Shown here piece by piece: positions 10,201-22,200 of a DNA stretch of 64,000 nt. Origin of the DNA: Synechococcus sp. MEDNS5 (GTDB taxonomy: Bacteria > Cyanobacteriota > Cyanobacteriia > PCC-6307 > Cyanobiaceae); NCBI RefSeq assembly GCF_014279875.1, contig NZ_CP047952.1, positions 248,001 through 312,000 of the forward strand, in the 5' to 3' direction. Made by a program: the position numbers and the translations under genes. Below the pieces are notes generated by a model, which was not told the DNA's origin, did not search any database, and was given only the letters and a program-made list of their open reading frames with translations. Each line of letters starts with the position of its first letter. Within the stretch, counting starts at the first letter, position 1.

Positions 10201-13200
10201 AGCGACAGCACATTCACACCCACCGAGGTGTCCCCGCTCGTGCCCACCGAACCGCTGTTGAGCAGGCTGATCGAGCCGCCGGAGAGGTTGCCGGCTGCAT
10301 CCAGGCTGCCCATGCGTATTTCGTTGGTGTAAGCGCTGATCGCACCGCCGCCACCACCGACACTCTGCAAACGGATGGCGTGGGAATCACTTCCCACGGT
10401 CACTACATCGGCACTGTTGGTGACGCCAAGGTCGCCGGCCTTGGCATTGGTTCCACTGCGACTCCCCAGCCGGGCATTGGCTGTGGTTTCGCCGACGAGG
10501 GCCGACCAACCACCGCCACCAGCCACACTCTGAACCAACATGCCGGGGGAACTGTTGGCGTTGGTGCGGATCAGAGTTGAAGTGTTGGTGATAGTGACAT
10601 CACCGGAATTCCCTTCGTTGCTGAAGTAGGAGGAGAGGTACAGGCGGTCGCTGCTGCTGAGGCTGGTGTCGGGATTGACGTAGGCATTGGCACCGCCGCC
10701 ACCGCCGATGCTCTGGGCGAGCAGGCCGATCGAGCCCACTCCGCTGGTCTGGAGGTTGCCGCTGTTGGTTACCGAAACATCGCCCGCTTCCGCCAGTTGG
10801 GCATACAGCGCTCCGAGGAACAGCTCATCGTTGCTGTCAGCGCTGGAGAAACCACCACCGCCACCGATGCTCTGGGCCAGCAGGGCGCTCGAGCCGATGC
10901 CGTTGGTGATCACCTGGCCGCTGTTGTCAACGCTCACGTCGCCGGCGCTGGCCCGGCCCGGTCCGTTCATGCCGTTGGTGAGGATGCCGTCGAGGATCAG
11001 GCCGGTGACGCCACCACCCCCGGCGACGCTCTGGGCGATGACCCCCGGAGAGGTTCCGCCGTTGGTGAGGATCTCAGCCCGGTTGGTGAGGTCCACCGCC
11101 CCGGAATTGAGCGTGTAATCGCTGCCGAGCTGGGGAATGGGAACTTCGGTGAGTCGGTTCCGGTCGTACGCACCACTGCCCAGACGCCCGCCGCGGTTCA
11201 TGGTCTGCTGGGAGCCGAGATAGCCGCCACCGCCGCCGATGCTTTGGCTCACCAGGGCAGGGGATCCTTCGCCACGGGTCACAATCGCGGCACCGCGGTT
11301 GGTCACACTCACATCGCCGCCATTGGCTGTGACGCTGCCGCCGGAACCGTCAAGCCCCAGGTCCAGATCTCCGTAGATCTGGTTGGCGAGGCCACCACCA
11401 CCACCGATGCTCTGGGCGATCAGACCGGCGGCGCCGTTACCGGAGGTGCTGATCGAGCCCGTGTTGGTGAGGTCAAGCGAGCCCCCACTGGCAAGGCCTG
11501 TGCTGTCCAGCATGCCCATGCTGATCGAGCCGGCTCGGTTGCCGATCACGCCGCCACCGCCACCGATGCTCTGCGCTGTGATCCCCGCTGCACTCAGGCC
11601 TGTGGTGATGATGTCGGCGCCGTTGGTGATGGTGAGATCGCCGGCCGCGAGCGTTCCCGATGATCCCTTGGCACCCAGCTGACTGGTGGTGTTGCTGCTC
11701 ACGTTGCCGGCAACCCAGCCGCCGCCGCCACCGATGCTCTGCACGAGCATTGGGCGGGCGTAATCCCCCTCGGTCTGGATCAGAGCACCGCTGTTGCGCA
11801 GGCTGATGGAGCCACCGGAACCGTTCACCAGACCCTCGGCGCCAAGCACGAGGTTGTTGGCGAGTTGTTGTTGTCCGAGCCGGCGGATGTTGCCGCCACC
11901 ACCGCCGATGCTCTGGGCGATCAGGCCGGTGGAGGAAGTGCCGGTGCTGATCAGGTTGCCGCTGTTGGTGATCGTCAGATCGCCGGCATTGGTGTTAAGG
12001 GAGTTGAGATCACCGAGGGTGAGCGGCGCTTGCTTCACCGTGTTGGCGTAGGTGGTGGTGAAACCGCCACCACCACCGAGCGTCTGCACGGTGAGGAGTG
12101 GTGAGGTGATGCCAGTGGAGCTCAGATCGCCGCTGTTGGTGATCGTGATGTCACCAGAGCTGGCATTGCTCAGATCATCACCACCCAGGATGACTTCATT
12201 GCCGTTGGTGAGACTCACCACACCACCGCCACCCCCGATGCTCTGGGCCAGCAGCACCGTGGCTGCATTTCCACTGGTGGTGATTGTGCTGGTGTTGGTC
12301 ACAGACACGTTGCCGGCCTGTGTGTTGCTGAGGTTCACACCACCGAGTTTGGTGGTCTTGGCGGAACTGCCGAGATAGCCACCACCCCCGCCGATGGTCT
12401 GGGCGATCAGGGCAAAGGAACCAGCACCACGTGTTTCGATCGCCAGCCCCCGATTGTTCACGCTGACATCTTCAGCGCTCTGCGATCCTTCGCTGTTGGC
12501 GATGGCGCCGCCCAGCCGCACATCGCCGCTGTCGCTGGCGGCGACGCTGCCTCCACCGCCACCAATGCTCTGCGCAAGCATGCCGCTCGACACATTGCCG
12601 AGTGTGAGCACCGAACCGCTGTTGGTGACTGACACGGAACCACCGCTGGCATTGCCGGTGAGGTTGAGCCCGCCCAGTAGCAGGCCGTTAGAAGCGGAGC
12701 TGATCACACCACCGCCACCACCGATGCTCTGCACCGTGAGTGCGGCCGAAGTCTCACCCGACGACACGAGATTGGCCGTATTGGTGACTTCAATAGCGCC
12801 ACCATTGGCATTCGCGCTGTTGTTGGATGCACCGATGCGGGTGCTGGCGAGGCTCTGGGCACTCACCAGGGCATAGCCGCCGCCGCCGCCGATGGATTGC
12901 ACCGTGAACACAGGAGAGAAATCCTTCAGGGTCTCTAGGCGTGACGCGGTGTTGTTGATCGTGACATCGCCGGCATTGGCAGTGACCGAGCCACGGCTGC
13001 CAACGCGCACTGTGTATTCATCGGTGCCGGCGGTTTGGGAGATGTAGCCACCACCACCACCGATGCTCTGGGCGATCAGGCCGGCGGAACCGTTGGCGGC
13101 GGTGAGCAGATCACCGCTGTTGGTGAGTGTGATGGCGCCACCCTGGGCGCGGGCGTTGCTGGCCTCGGAGGCATCGGCGCCGAGAATCACCTCGTTGCCG

Positions 13201-16200
13201 CTGTCGGTGGCGGAGGCACCACCACCGCCGCCGATGCTCTGCACCACCAGGGCCGCCGCGTTCAAGCCTTGGGTCGCGATGGACGATCGGCTGGTCAAGG
13301 CCACGTTGCTGGCCGAACTGACGCTGTTGGCGTTCAAAGTGCCACCGAGTGTTAAGACGTCTCCAGACGTGATCCCGGTGAAGCCACCACCTCCGGCGAT
13401 GCTCTGCGCCAAAAGACCTGTGCTGTTCTGGCCCTGGGTGACGATCGTGGTCACCGTATTCGTGAGGGTGATCGCTCCGGAGCTGGTGGCACCACCCATG
13501 TCATCACCGAGTCGGGCATTGCCGCCAACATCGCCGAGCCAGCCACCACCGCCGCCGATGCTCTGAATCACCATCGCCGGGGAGCTGTCGCCTCGGGTGA
13601 AGAGCCGATCGGCTTCGGTCACTGCGCTCAGATCTCCGGCCGTGGCCACACCGGAGCTGGTGCTGCTCATGCCGAGTACCGCATTGCCCAGCACTTGACC
13701 ACCCAGGCCGCCGCCGCCGCCGATCGATTGCACCACGAGGGCGGCGGAGTTCAGCCCACTGGTGCCGATGTTGCCGCTCTGGCGCAGGCTCACCGCGCCG
13801 GCGGAAAGGGCTCCGCTAATGCCGCTGGCACCCAGAGTGACGTTGCCGAGTGCGTTGCCGGTGACGCCACCGCCGCCGCCGATGGTCTGGATCACAGCCC
13901 CTGTGGAGTAATCCTCTGTGGTGATGATCGTGCTGTTGTTGATCACAGACACGTTGCCGGCGCCCAGGCTGGAGCCGCCTTGGCTGCCGAGTTGGGCATC
14001 GGGACTGCTGCGCAGCAGCGACCAGCCACCACCACCACCGATGCTCTGGGCGATAAGGCCGGGGCTGTAGGCACCGGCGGTGACGATGGCGTTGCCCGTG
14101 TTGTTCAGAGTCACATCGCCGGCGATCGCCTGGCCAAGGTCGCTGCCCGCCAGTGTCACGTCGTAGCTGGACAGGGCATTGGTTTCGGCGATCACACCGC
14201 CGCCACCAGCAATCGATTGGAGCAGCAGGGCCGGGGAACCGTTGCCGCTGGTCTGGAGCACCGCGCTGTTGCGCACCGTCACCGCGCCGGCGTTGGCAAG
14301 CGTGCTGCCGCTGGCACCAAGACGGCTCAGGGTGCCCGTGACCTTGGCGGCGGCACCACCGCCGCCGCCGATGCTCTGGGCCACGAGGCCGGCTGCATTG
14401 ACGCCTAGCGTGGTGATGACAGCGTTGTTGGTGACCGTCACAGAGCCGCCCTGGCTAGAGCCGCTCATCGAGCCGCCCAGGATTAGGGCGTCGCCGTATG
14501 TCTGGCCTGCGAGTCCACCGCCACCCCCGATCGACTGGGCCAGCAGGCCCATGGAATCAGCCCCTTCGGTACTGATCTGGCTGCGGTTGGTCACCACCAC
14601 GTTGCCTGCGTTGGCACTGCCGCTGCCGCTGGCGCCCATCGTCACGTTGCCCGTCACCTGGGCGGTGCTGCCGCCGCCGCCGCCGATCGATTGGGCCACC
14701 AGCGCCGGGGAGGCGGCTCCGGTGCTGGTGAGTGCTTCCCCGCTGAGGGTCATCGACACATCACCGGCATTGGCAGTGCCAAAAAGGTTGACCGCGCCCA
14801 GGTTGAGAGTGCGGTTGATCGATCCGGCCCGACCGCCGCCGCCGCCGATGCTCTGCAGATTGATCAGAGGACTGAAGTTGCCGGTGCTCAGGATCGAGGA
14901 TGTGTTGGTGAGGGTGACGGCATCAGCGTTCTGTGCGCCACCGCTGCTCAGGCTGCCCATCGAGGCGTTGCCATTCACAGCACCGGTGTAACCGCCGCCG
15001 CCGCCGATCGACTGCAGGGTGATGCCCGCCGAGGTGTTGCCCGTGGTGATAATCGTGGCGTTGTTAGTGAGTGAGATCGCGCCACCATTCATGGCGCTGG
15101 TGCTGTTAATCGCACCGAGCAGAAGATCACCTTCCACAGGGCCCACCCAGCCGCCGCCGCCACCGATGCTCTGAGCTGAGATCGCCGGGCTGAAGTCACC
15201 GCGGGTGATCAGTTGGTCCCCGTTCGACTGAATGCTGATGGCTGCACCCGAGAGATCGGCGCTGCTGCTGCCCGACACACTGCCGAGGCTGACGGCGCCG
15301 CCCTGGGTTTGGGCGACACGGCCACCACCGCCGCCGATGCTCTGGGTAAACATCGCGGGGGAGTAATCGGCCAGGGTTATGAGTGTGCCCCGGTTCACAA
15401 GACTCATGGCTTCGCCATTCTGAAGACCCTCGGCGTTGCGGGAGCCAAGCGCCACAGTGCCGTTGGCACTGTCGAGGCTGCCGCCTCCGCCACCGATTGC
15501 CTGGTACAGGATGGCTGGTGAAAACTGATCATTCGACACCAGGGTGCCAGTGTTGATCAGGCGGGTCGTTCCGGATTGGCCTTCCGCACCGTTGCTGCCG
15601 AGCACAGCGTCGCCGAAGCCACTCTGGGCGTCACCGCCGCCTCCGCCGATGCTGTGGAGATACACCGGGATCGACGACGGACCGTAGGTGGCGATGTTGC
15701 CGGTATTGGTGAGCACCACGCTGCCGGAATTGCCGCCAGCTCCTCCGCTGCCACCGAGGGAAATTGTGCCTTGATTGATGCTGGCAGTTGCGCGGCCGCC
15801 GCCTCCGCCGATGCTCTTGGCCACTACGCCATAGGAGCCTTTCCCAAAGGTTTCGATCGCTCCACGATTTGTGATCGTGATGTTGGCGGCACTTCCACCG
15901 TTGCCACCACTGGCCCCAAGGCTCAGGGCATCACGGGTACTGCCCACATCACCACCGCCCCCACCGATGGCCAAAGCCATGATGCCAATGCCGTTGGTGC
16001 CGGTGGTGGTGATGGTGCCGTCGTTGGTGATGGTGATGTTGCCGCTGTTGCCACCACCGCCACCACTGCCGCCGAGGGACACGCTCAAGGGAGCCGTGCT
16101 GGAGAGAGAGCCACCACCACCACCCACTGATTGGGCGTAAAGCCCGTAGGCCGCATCGCCGGTCGCGGTGATGGAACCACTGTTGTTCACGGTCACGTTG

Positions 16201-19200
16201 CCGGCATTGCCGCCGTCACCACCACTGCCGCCGAAGCTGAGCGAGGCGGTGGTGCCCTCCGTGTCGATTGCTGAATTGACACTGACACGGCCGCCGCCGC
16301 CGCCGATGGATTGGCTGAGTAAACCGTGCGATTGGCTCCCGGTGGTGACGATGACACCGGAGTTAGAAACGTTGACAGTTCCTCCCTCACCACCACTCCC
16401 TCCACTGCTGCCGACTTGAAGGGAGCCACTGAAGCTGTTGTTGCTGTCAGAACCTGGAGCGGCCAGGCTGGTGGCACCACCGCCGCCACCGATCGACTGC
16501 ACATAGAGGCCGATTGAGTTGTCTCCGGTTGTTTGCAGACGTGCCGCATTCGACACGGTCACTGCCCCACCAGATCCACCAGATCCACCGGAGCCACCGA
16601 TCGTGCCGTTCAGGCTCAGTGTGGAATTTCCTGTTCCGTTCACAAAGCTGGTGGCATCACCACCACCGCCACCAACGGACTGAATGAACATTGCTGTGGA
16701 GGCATTTCCGCTTGTGCTGATGAGGCCATCGCGGGTGGTGATGTTGATGATGTTGCCGTCACCACCGGCACCACCACTGGCGCCTATAGCAACGCTGAGC
16801 CCAACGTCACCCCCTTGAACGTTGTTCGTACTGCTGCCGGCGCTGCCACCGCCGCCACCGATGGATTGTGCGATGAGTCCTTTTGCGTTGTCGCCAGAGG
16901 TGCCAATGCGCAGATTCCCCATGTTCAGGTTCACCACACCGGCTCGTCCTCCACCGCCTCCACTCCCCGACACTGACGATGCCAGGCCTCCCAGTTGTGC
17001 ATTGGTGGTGCTGTTCGAGGCTTGCTCTGTGACGGAGCCACCTTGCCCACCACCGCCACCAATGGACTGAAGGAGGATTCCGTTGCTGCCGGTGCCGCTT
17101 GTGACGACCGTGAGGGTGTCGGAGGGTCCGTTCTGAAGCGTCACACGATTGCCACTTGCACCGGAACCACCGGAACCACCCATGGAGAAACCGGCACCAG
17201 CTGAGTAACTGGCGTTCCCACCTCCGGATGCCGCACTCGTGACAGCTCCACCAGAACCACCTCCACCACCGATGGATTGCAACAGCACACCCATTGATTG
17301 ATCACCACCAGTGGTGATCGCACCATTGAGAAGGGCCTCTACCGCACCGGCCTGACCGCCATTGCCACCGGATCCGCCAACGCCTCCGCTGGCACCGAAG
17401 GCGAAGCTGGAGTTGGCGGAATCGGCAGAAGCTGAGGCATTGGAGGTGATCGAACCACCCTGTCCGCCACCACCGCCGATCGATTGAAGCAATAAACCGT
17501 GGGAAACATTTCCACCCGTTACGACGGTGGCATCCGCGAACAGGCTCACATTGCTTGCGATACCTCCACTTCCTCCATCGCCACCCATTGCAAAGGCGGC
17601 AGACAGATTGCCACCAGAAGAGGCTGCGGAGTTCACTGAGCCTCCGGCACCTCCGCCACCTCCGATCGATTGCAGGAAGACGCCAATGGCATTGTCTCCT
17701 GCTGTTTGAACCGTGAGATCTGCGACCTGGCTGCCGCTGCCCAGCTGAACATCGCTGCCCATACCGCCGTTGCCACCGTCGGTGGTAACGGTGCCGCTGG
17801 CACCAAAGGAGAAGTTGGTGTTGGAGGCAGTGGTGCTGACATTGCTGCCGATCACGGATCCCGCCGTGCCACCACCACCGCCTACAGACTGGAGCAGGAT
17901 GCCATGGGCACCATCGCCACTCCCGGCCGTGCTGTTGCCGGTGGCGATGGAGAGGGCTTCAGGGGTGAATAAGTTGACCCTTCCGCCAGAACCACCGCTT
18001 CCACCGGCGCCACCCATCGCGAAACTTGCAGACGCTGTGATGGATGCATTGCCTGAGCCGGTGGCGTCATTGGTGACGGAACCACCAGCGCCACCACCGC
18101 CACCGATCGATTGGGCGAATAGACCGATGGAGCTGTCTCCTTCAGTGACGATTAACCCGGAAAGCGAGGCATTGACGGTTTGCCCCCAAGCACCTCCACC
18201 CCCATTGGCGCCAATCGCACCGCTGGCCCCGAAGGAGAAGACGGAATTGGCGGAATCGGCAGAAGCTGAGGCATTGGAGGTGACGGAGCCACCTTGTCCA
18301 CCACCGCCACCAACGGACTGGAGAAGAATGCCGTAGGAGCTCTTGCCAGCGGTAAGGAAGGTGCCGTCAGCGAAAAGATTGACGGTGTTGGCACTGCCGC
18401 CGCTGCCGCCAGCGCCGCCCATGGAGAAGGAGGCGGAGAGGTTGCCAGCAGCAGCCGAGGCGGAGTTAACGGAACCACCGACACCACCGCCACCGCCGAC
18501 GGATTGAAGGAAGAGTCCTGAGGCGTTATCGCCAGCGGTTTGGATCCCAAGATCAGCGCGTTGGCCGCTGCTGCCGAGTTGAACGGAACCTCCGACCCCT
18601 CCGCTGGCACCGGTTCCGGCGAGGGAGACTCCGCCACCAAAGGAGAAGTTGGTGTTGGAGGCGTTGGTGGTGGCATTGCTACCGGTGATCGAGCCACCTT
18701 GTCCGCCACCGCCACCAATGGACTGGAGGAGGATGCCAGTGGCGCCATCGCCCGTGCCAAGTGCGCTGTTGCCGGTGCTGACGACGAGCCTGGACGGAAC
18801 GGCGAAATTGATTGAACCACCTTGTCCGCCGATGCCACCGGAGGCACCCATGGCGAAGGACGCGGAGGCGGAAATGTTGGCACCACCGGCGCTACCGGCA
18901 TTGGTGACCGAACCAGCGGCACCACCACCGCCACCAACGGATTGGGCAAAGAGACCGATGGAGCCGTCGCCGAGGGTCTTGATGGTGCCAGCGATTGAGC
19001 CACCAACGGCTCCGCCTGACCCACCACCACCACCACTTCCGGAGACACCAGCGCTGGCCCCGAAGGAGAAGACGGAATTGGCAGTTTTGGCCTGGGAGGA
19101 CGCATTGGAGGTGACGGAGCCACCTTGTCCACCACCGCCACCAACGGACTGGAGAAGAATGCCGTAGGAGCTCTTGCCAGCGGTAAGGAAGGTGCCGTCA

Positions 19201-22200
19201 GCGAAAAGATTGACGGTGTTGGCACTGCCGCCGCTGCCGCCAGCGCCGCCCATGGAGAAGGAGGCGGAGAGGTTGCCAGCAGCAGCCGAGGCGGAGTTAA
19301 CGGAACCACCGACACCACCGCCACCGCCGACGGATTGAAGGAAGAGTCCTGAGGCGTTATCGCCAGCGGTTTGGATCCCAAGATCAGCGCGTTGGCCGCT
19401 GCTGCCGAGTTGAACAGAACCACCGCTGCCACCAGCCCCGCCTTGGCCAGCGAGGGAGACCTGCCCACCAAAGGAGAAGTTGGTGTTGGAGGCGTTGGTG
19501 GTGGCATTGCTACCGGTGATCGAGCCACCTTGTCCGCCACCGCCACCAATGGACTGGAGGAGGATGCCAGTGGCGCCATCGCCCGTGCCAAGTGCGCTGT
19601 TGCCGGTGCTGACGACGAGCCTGGACGGAACGGCGAAATTGATTGAACCACCTTGTCCGCCGATGCCACCGGAGGCACCCATGGCGAAGGACGCGGAGGC
19701 GGAAATGTTGGCACCACCGGCGCTACCGGCATTGGTGACCGAACCAGCGGCACCACCACCGCCACCAACGGATTGGGCAAAGAGACCGATGGAGCCGTCG
19801 CCGAGGGTCTTGATGGTGCCAGCGATTGAGCCACCAACGGCTCCGCCTGACCCACCACCACCACCACTTCCGGAGACACCAGCGCTGGCCCCGAAGGAGA
19901 AGACGGAATTGGCAGTTTTGGCCTGGGAGGACGCATTGGAGGTGACGGAGCCACCTTGTCCACCACCGCCACCAACGGACTGGAGAAGAATGCCGTAGGA
20001 GCTCTTGCCAGCGGTAAGGAAGGTGCCGTCAGCGAAAAGATTGACGGTGTTGGCACTGCCGCCGCTGCCGCCAGCGCCGCCCATGGAGAAGGAGGCGGAG
20101 AGGTTGCCAGCAGCAGCCGAGGCGGAGTTAACGGAACCACCGACACCACCGCCACCGCCGACGGATTGAAGGAAGAGTCCTGAGGCGTTATCGCCAGCGG
20201 TTTGGATCCCAAGATCAGCGCGTTGGCCGCTGCTGCCGAGTTGAACAGAACCACCGCTGCCACCAGCCCCGCCTTGGCCAGCGAGGGAGACCTGCCCACC
20301 AAAGGAGAAGTTGGTGTTGGAGGCGTTGGTGGTGGCATTGCTACCGGTGATCGAGCCACCTTGTCCGCCACCGCCACCAATGGACTGGAGGAGGATGCCA
20401 GTGGCGCCATCGCCCGTGCCAAGTGCGCTGTTGCCGGTGCTGACGACGAGCCTGGACGGAACGGCGAAATTGATTGAACCACCTTGTCCGCCGATGCCAC
20501 CGGAGGCACCCATGGCGAAGGACGCGGAGGCGGAAATGTTGGCACCACCGGCGCTACCGGCATTGGTGACCGAACCAGCGGCACCACCACCGCCACCAAC
20601 GGATTGGGCAAAGAGACCGATGGAGCCGTCGCCGAGGGTCTTGATGGTGCCAGCGATTGAGCCACCAACGGCTCCGCCTGACCCACCACCACCACCACTT
20701 CCGGAGACACCAGCGCTGGCCCCGAAGGAGAAGACGGAATTGGCAGTTTTGGCCTGGGAGGACGCATTGGAGGTGACGGAGCCACCTTGTCCACCACCGC
20801 CACCAACGGACTGGAGAAGAATGCCGTAGGAGCTCTTGCCAGCGGTAAGGAAGGTGCCGTCAGCGAAAAGATTGACGGTGTTGGCACTGCCGCCGCTGCC
20901 GCCAGCGCCGCCCATGGAGAAGGAGGCGGAGAGGTTGCCAGCAGCAGCCGAGGCGGAGTTAACGGAACCACCGACACCACCGCCACCGCCGACGGATTGA
21001 AGGAAGAGTCCTGAGGCGTTATCGCCAGCGGTTTGGATCCCAAGATCAGCGCGTTGGCCGCTGCTGCCGAGTTGAACAGAACCACCGCTGCCACCAGCCC
21101 CGCCTTGGCCAGCGAGGGAGACCTGCCCACCAAAGGAGAAGTTGGTGTTGGAGGCGTTGGTGGTGGCATTGCTACCGGTGATCGAGCCACCTTGTCCGCC
21201 ACCGCCACCAATGGACTGGAGGAGGATGCCAGTGGCGCCATCGCCCGTGCCAAGTGCGCTGTTGCCGGTGGAGACCACCAGACGACCAGGTACAGAAAGA
21301 TTGATGTTGCCTCCATCACCGCCATCGCCACCGGAGGCACCCATGGCGAAGGACGCGGAGGCGGAAATGTTTGCGCCTCCAGCTGAGGACTGGGCTTGGG
21401 TAACGGAACCACCCGCGCCACCGCCACCGCCGACCGACTGGCCGAAGAGTGCGAAGGATTGATCACCTTGGGTGATCACTTGGCCAACCAGGCTGCCGTT
21501 GATTGAACCGCCTGATCCACCGCCTCCACCCTCGCCGGCGACACCTGCTGATGCGCCGAAGGAAAACTCTGAATTGGCTGTTTTCGCTTGAGAGGACGCA
21601 TTGGAGGTGACGGAGCCTCCGGCGCCACCACCACCACCAACGGATTGAAGCAACACACCCGTGGCGTATTGGCCAGAGGTGAGGAAGGTGCCGTCTGCAA
21701 AAAGATTGACGCTGCCTGCTCCGCCACCGTTTCCGCCCTTTCCGCCTAGGCCGAAGGAGACAGAGAGATTTCCGGCAGACGATCCATTGTTGGTGGTCGA
21801 GCCAATTCCACCGCCGCCGCCAACTGATTGGAGCAGTAACGCAGTTGCATTGTCGCCAAACGTGGTGATGGCGGAATTGATGACATTGGAGCTGGATCCA
21901 AAGCTCACATTGCTGGCAGATCCTCCGGAACCACCAGACCCTCCAACACCAGCGGAAGCTCCAAATGTGAAGTTGGCGTTGGAGTCAGTCGAGGTAGTGG
22001 TTTTGACGTCACCTGCTCGTCCACCACCGCCACCCAAGCTCTGGAGGGTGATTCCAACCGAGGAATCACCACGAGTCAGCACATTGATTGGATCCAATCC
22101 AATCAGGCTCACGGATCCGCCAGAGCCTCCAGAGCCCCCGGAGCCTCCCATGGCAAAAGACACAGATCCAGAAACACTGCTGCCGCCGGATGCTGAGGCG

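Noticed and set aside
18281-21270. CRISPR array or mobile element as the source of the long direct repeats
   Set aside because: The repeats are contiguous coding units of 831 bp with no spacers, no terminal inverted repeats and no transposase nearby.
18152-21466. A 1,104-codon open frame within the giant gene on the same strand, in another reading frame, rich in Pro/Ala/Ser/Val
   Set aside because: It is an out-of-frame reading of the repeat array: Gly and Ser codons shifted by one base give Pro/Ala/Val strings and few stops. It repeats with the 831-bp period and has no independent start signal or protein-like composition.
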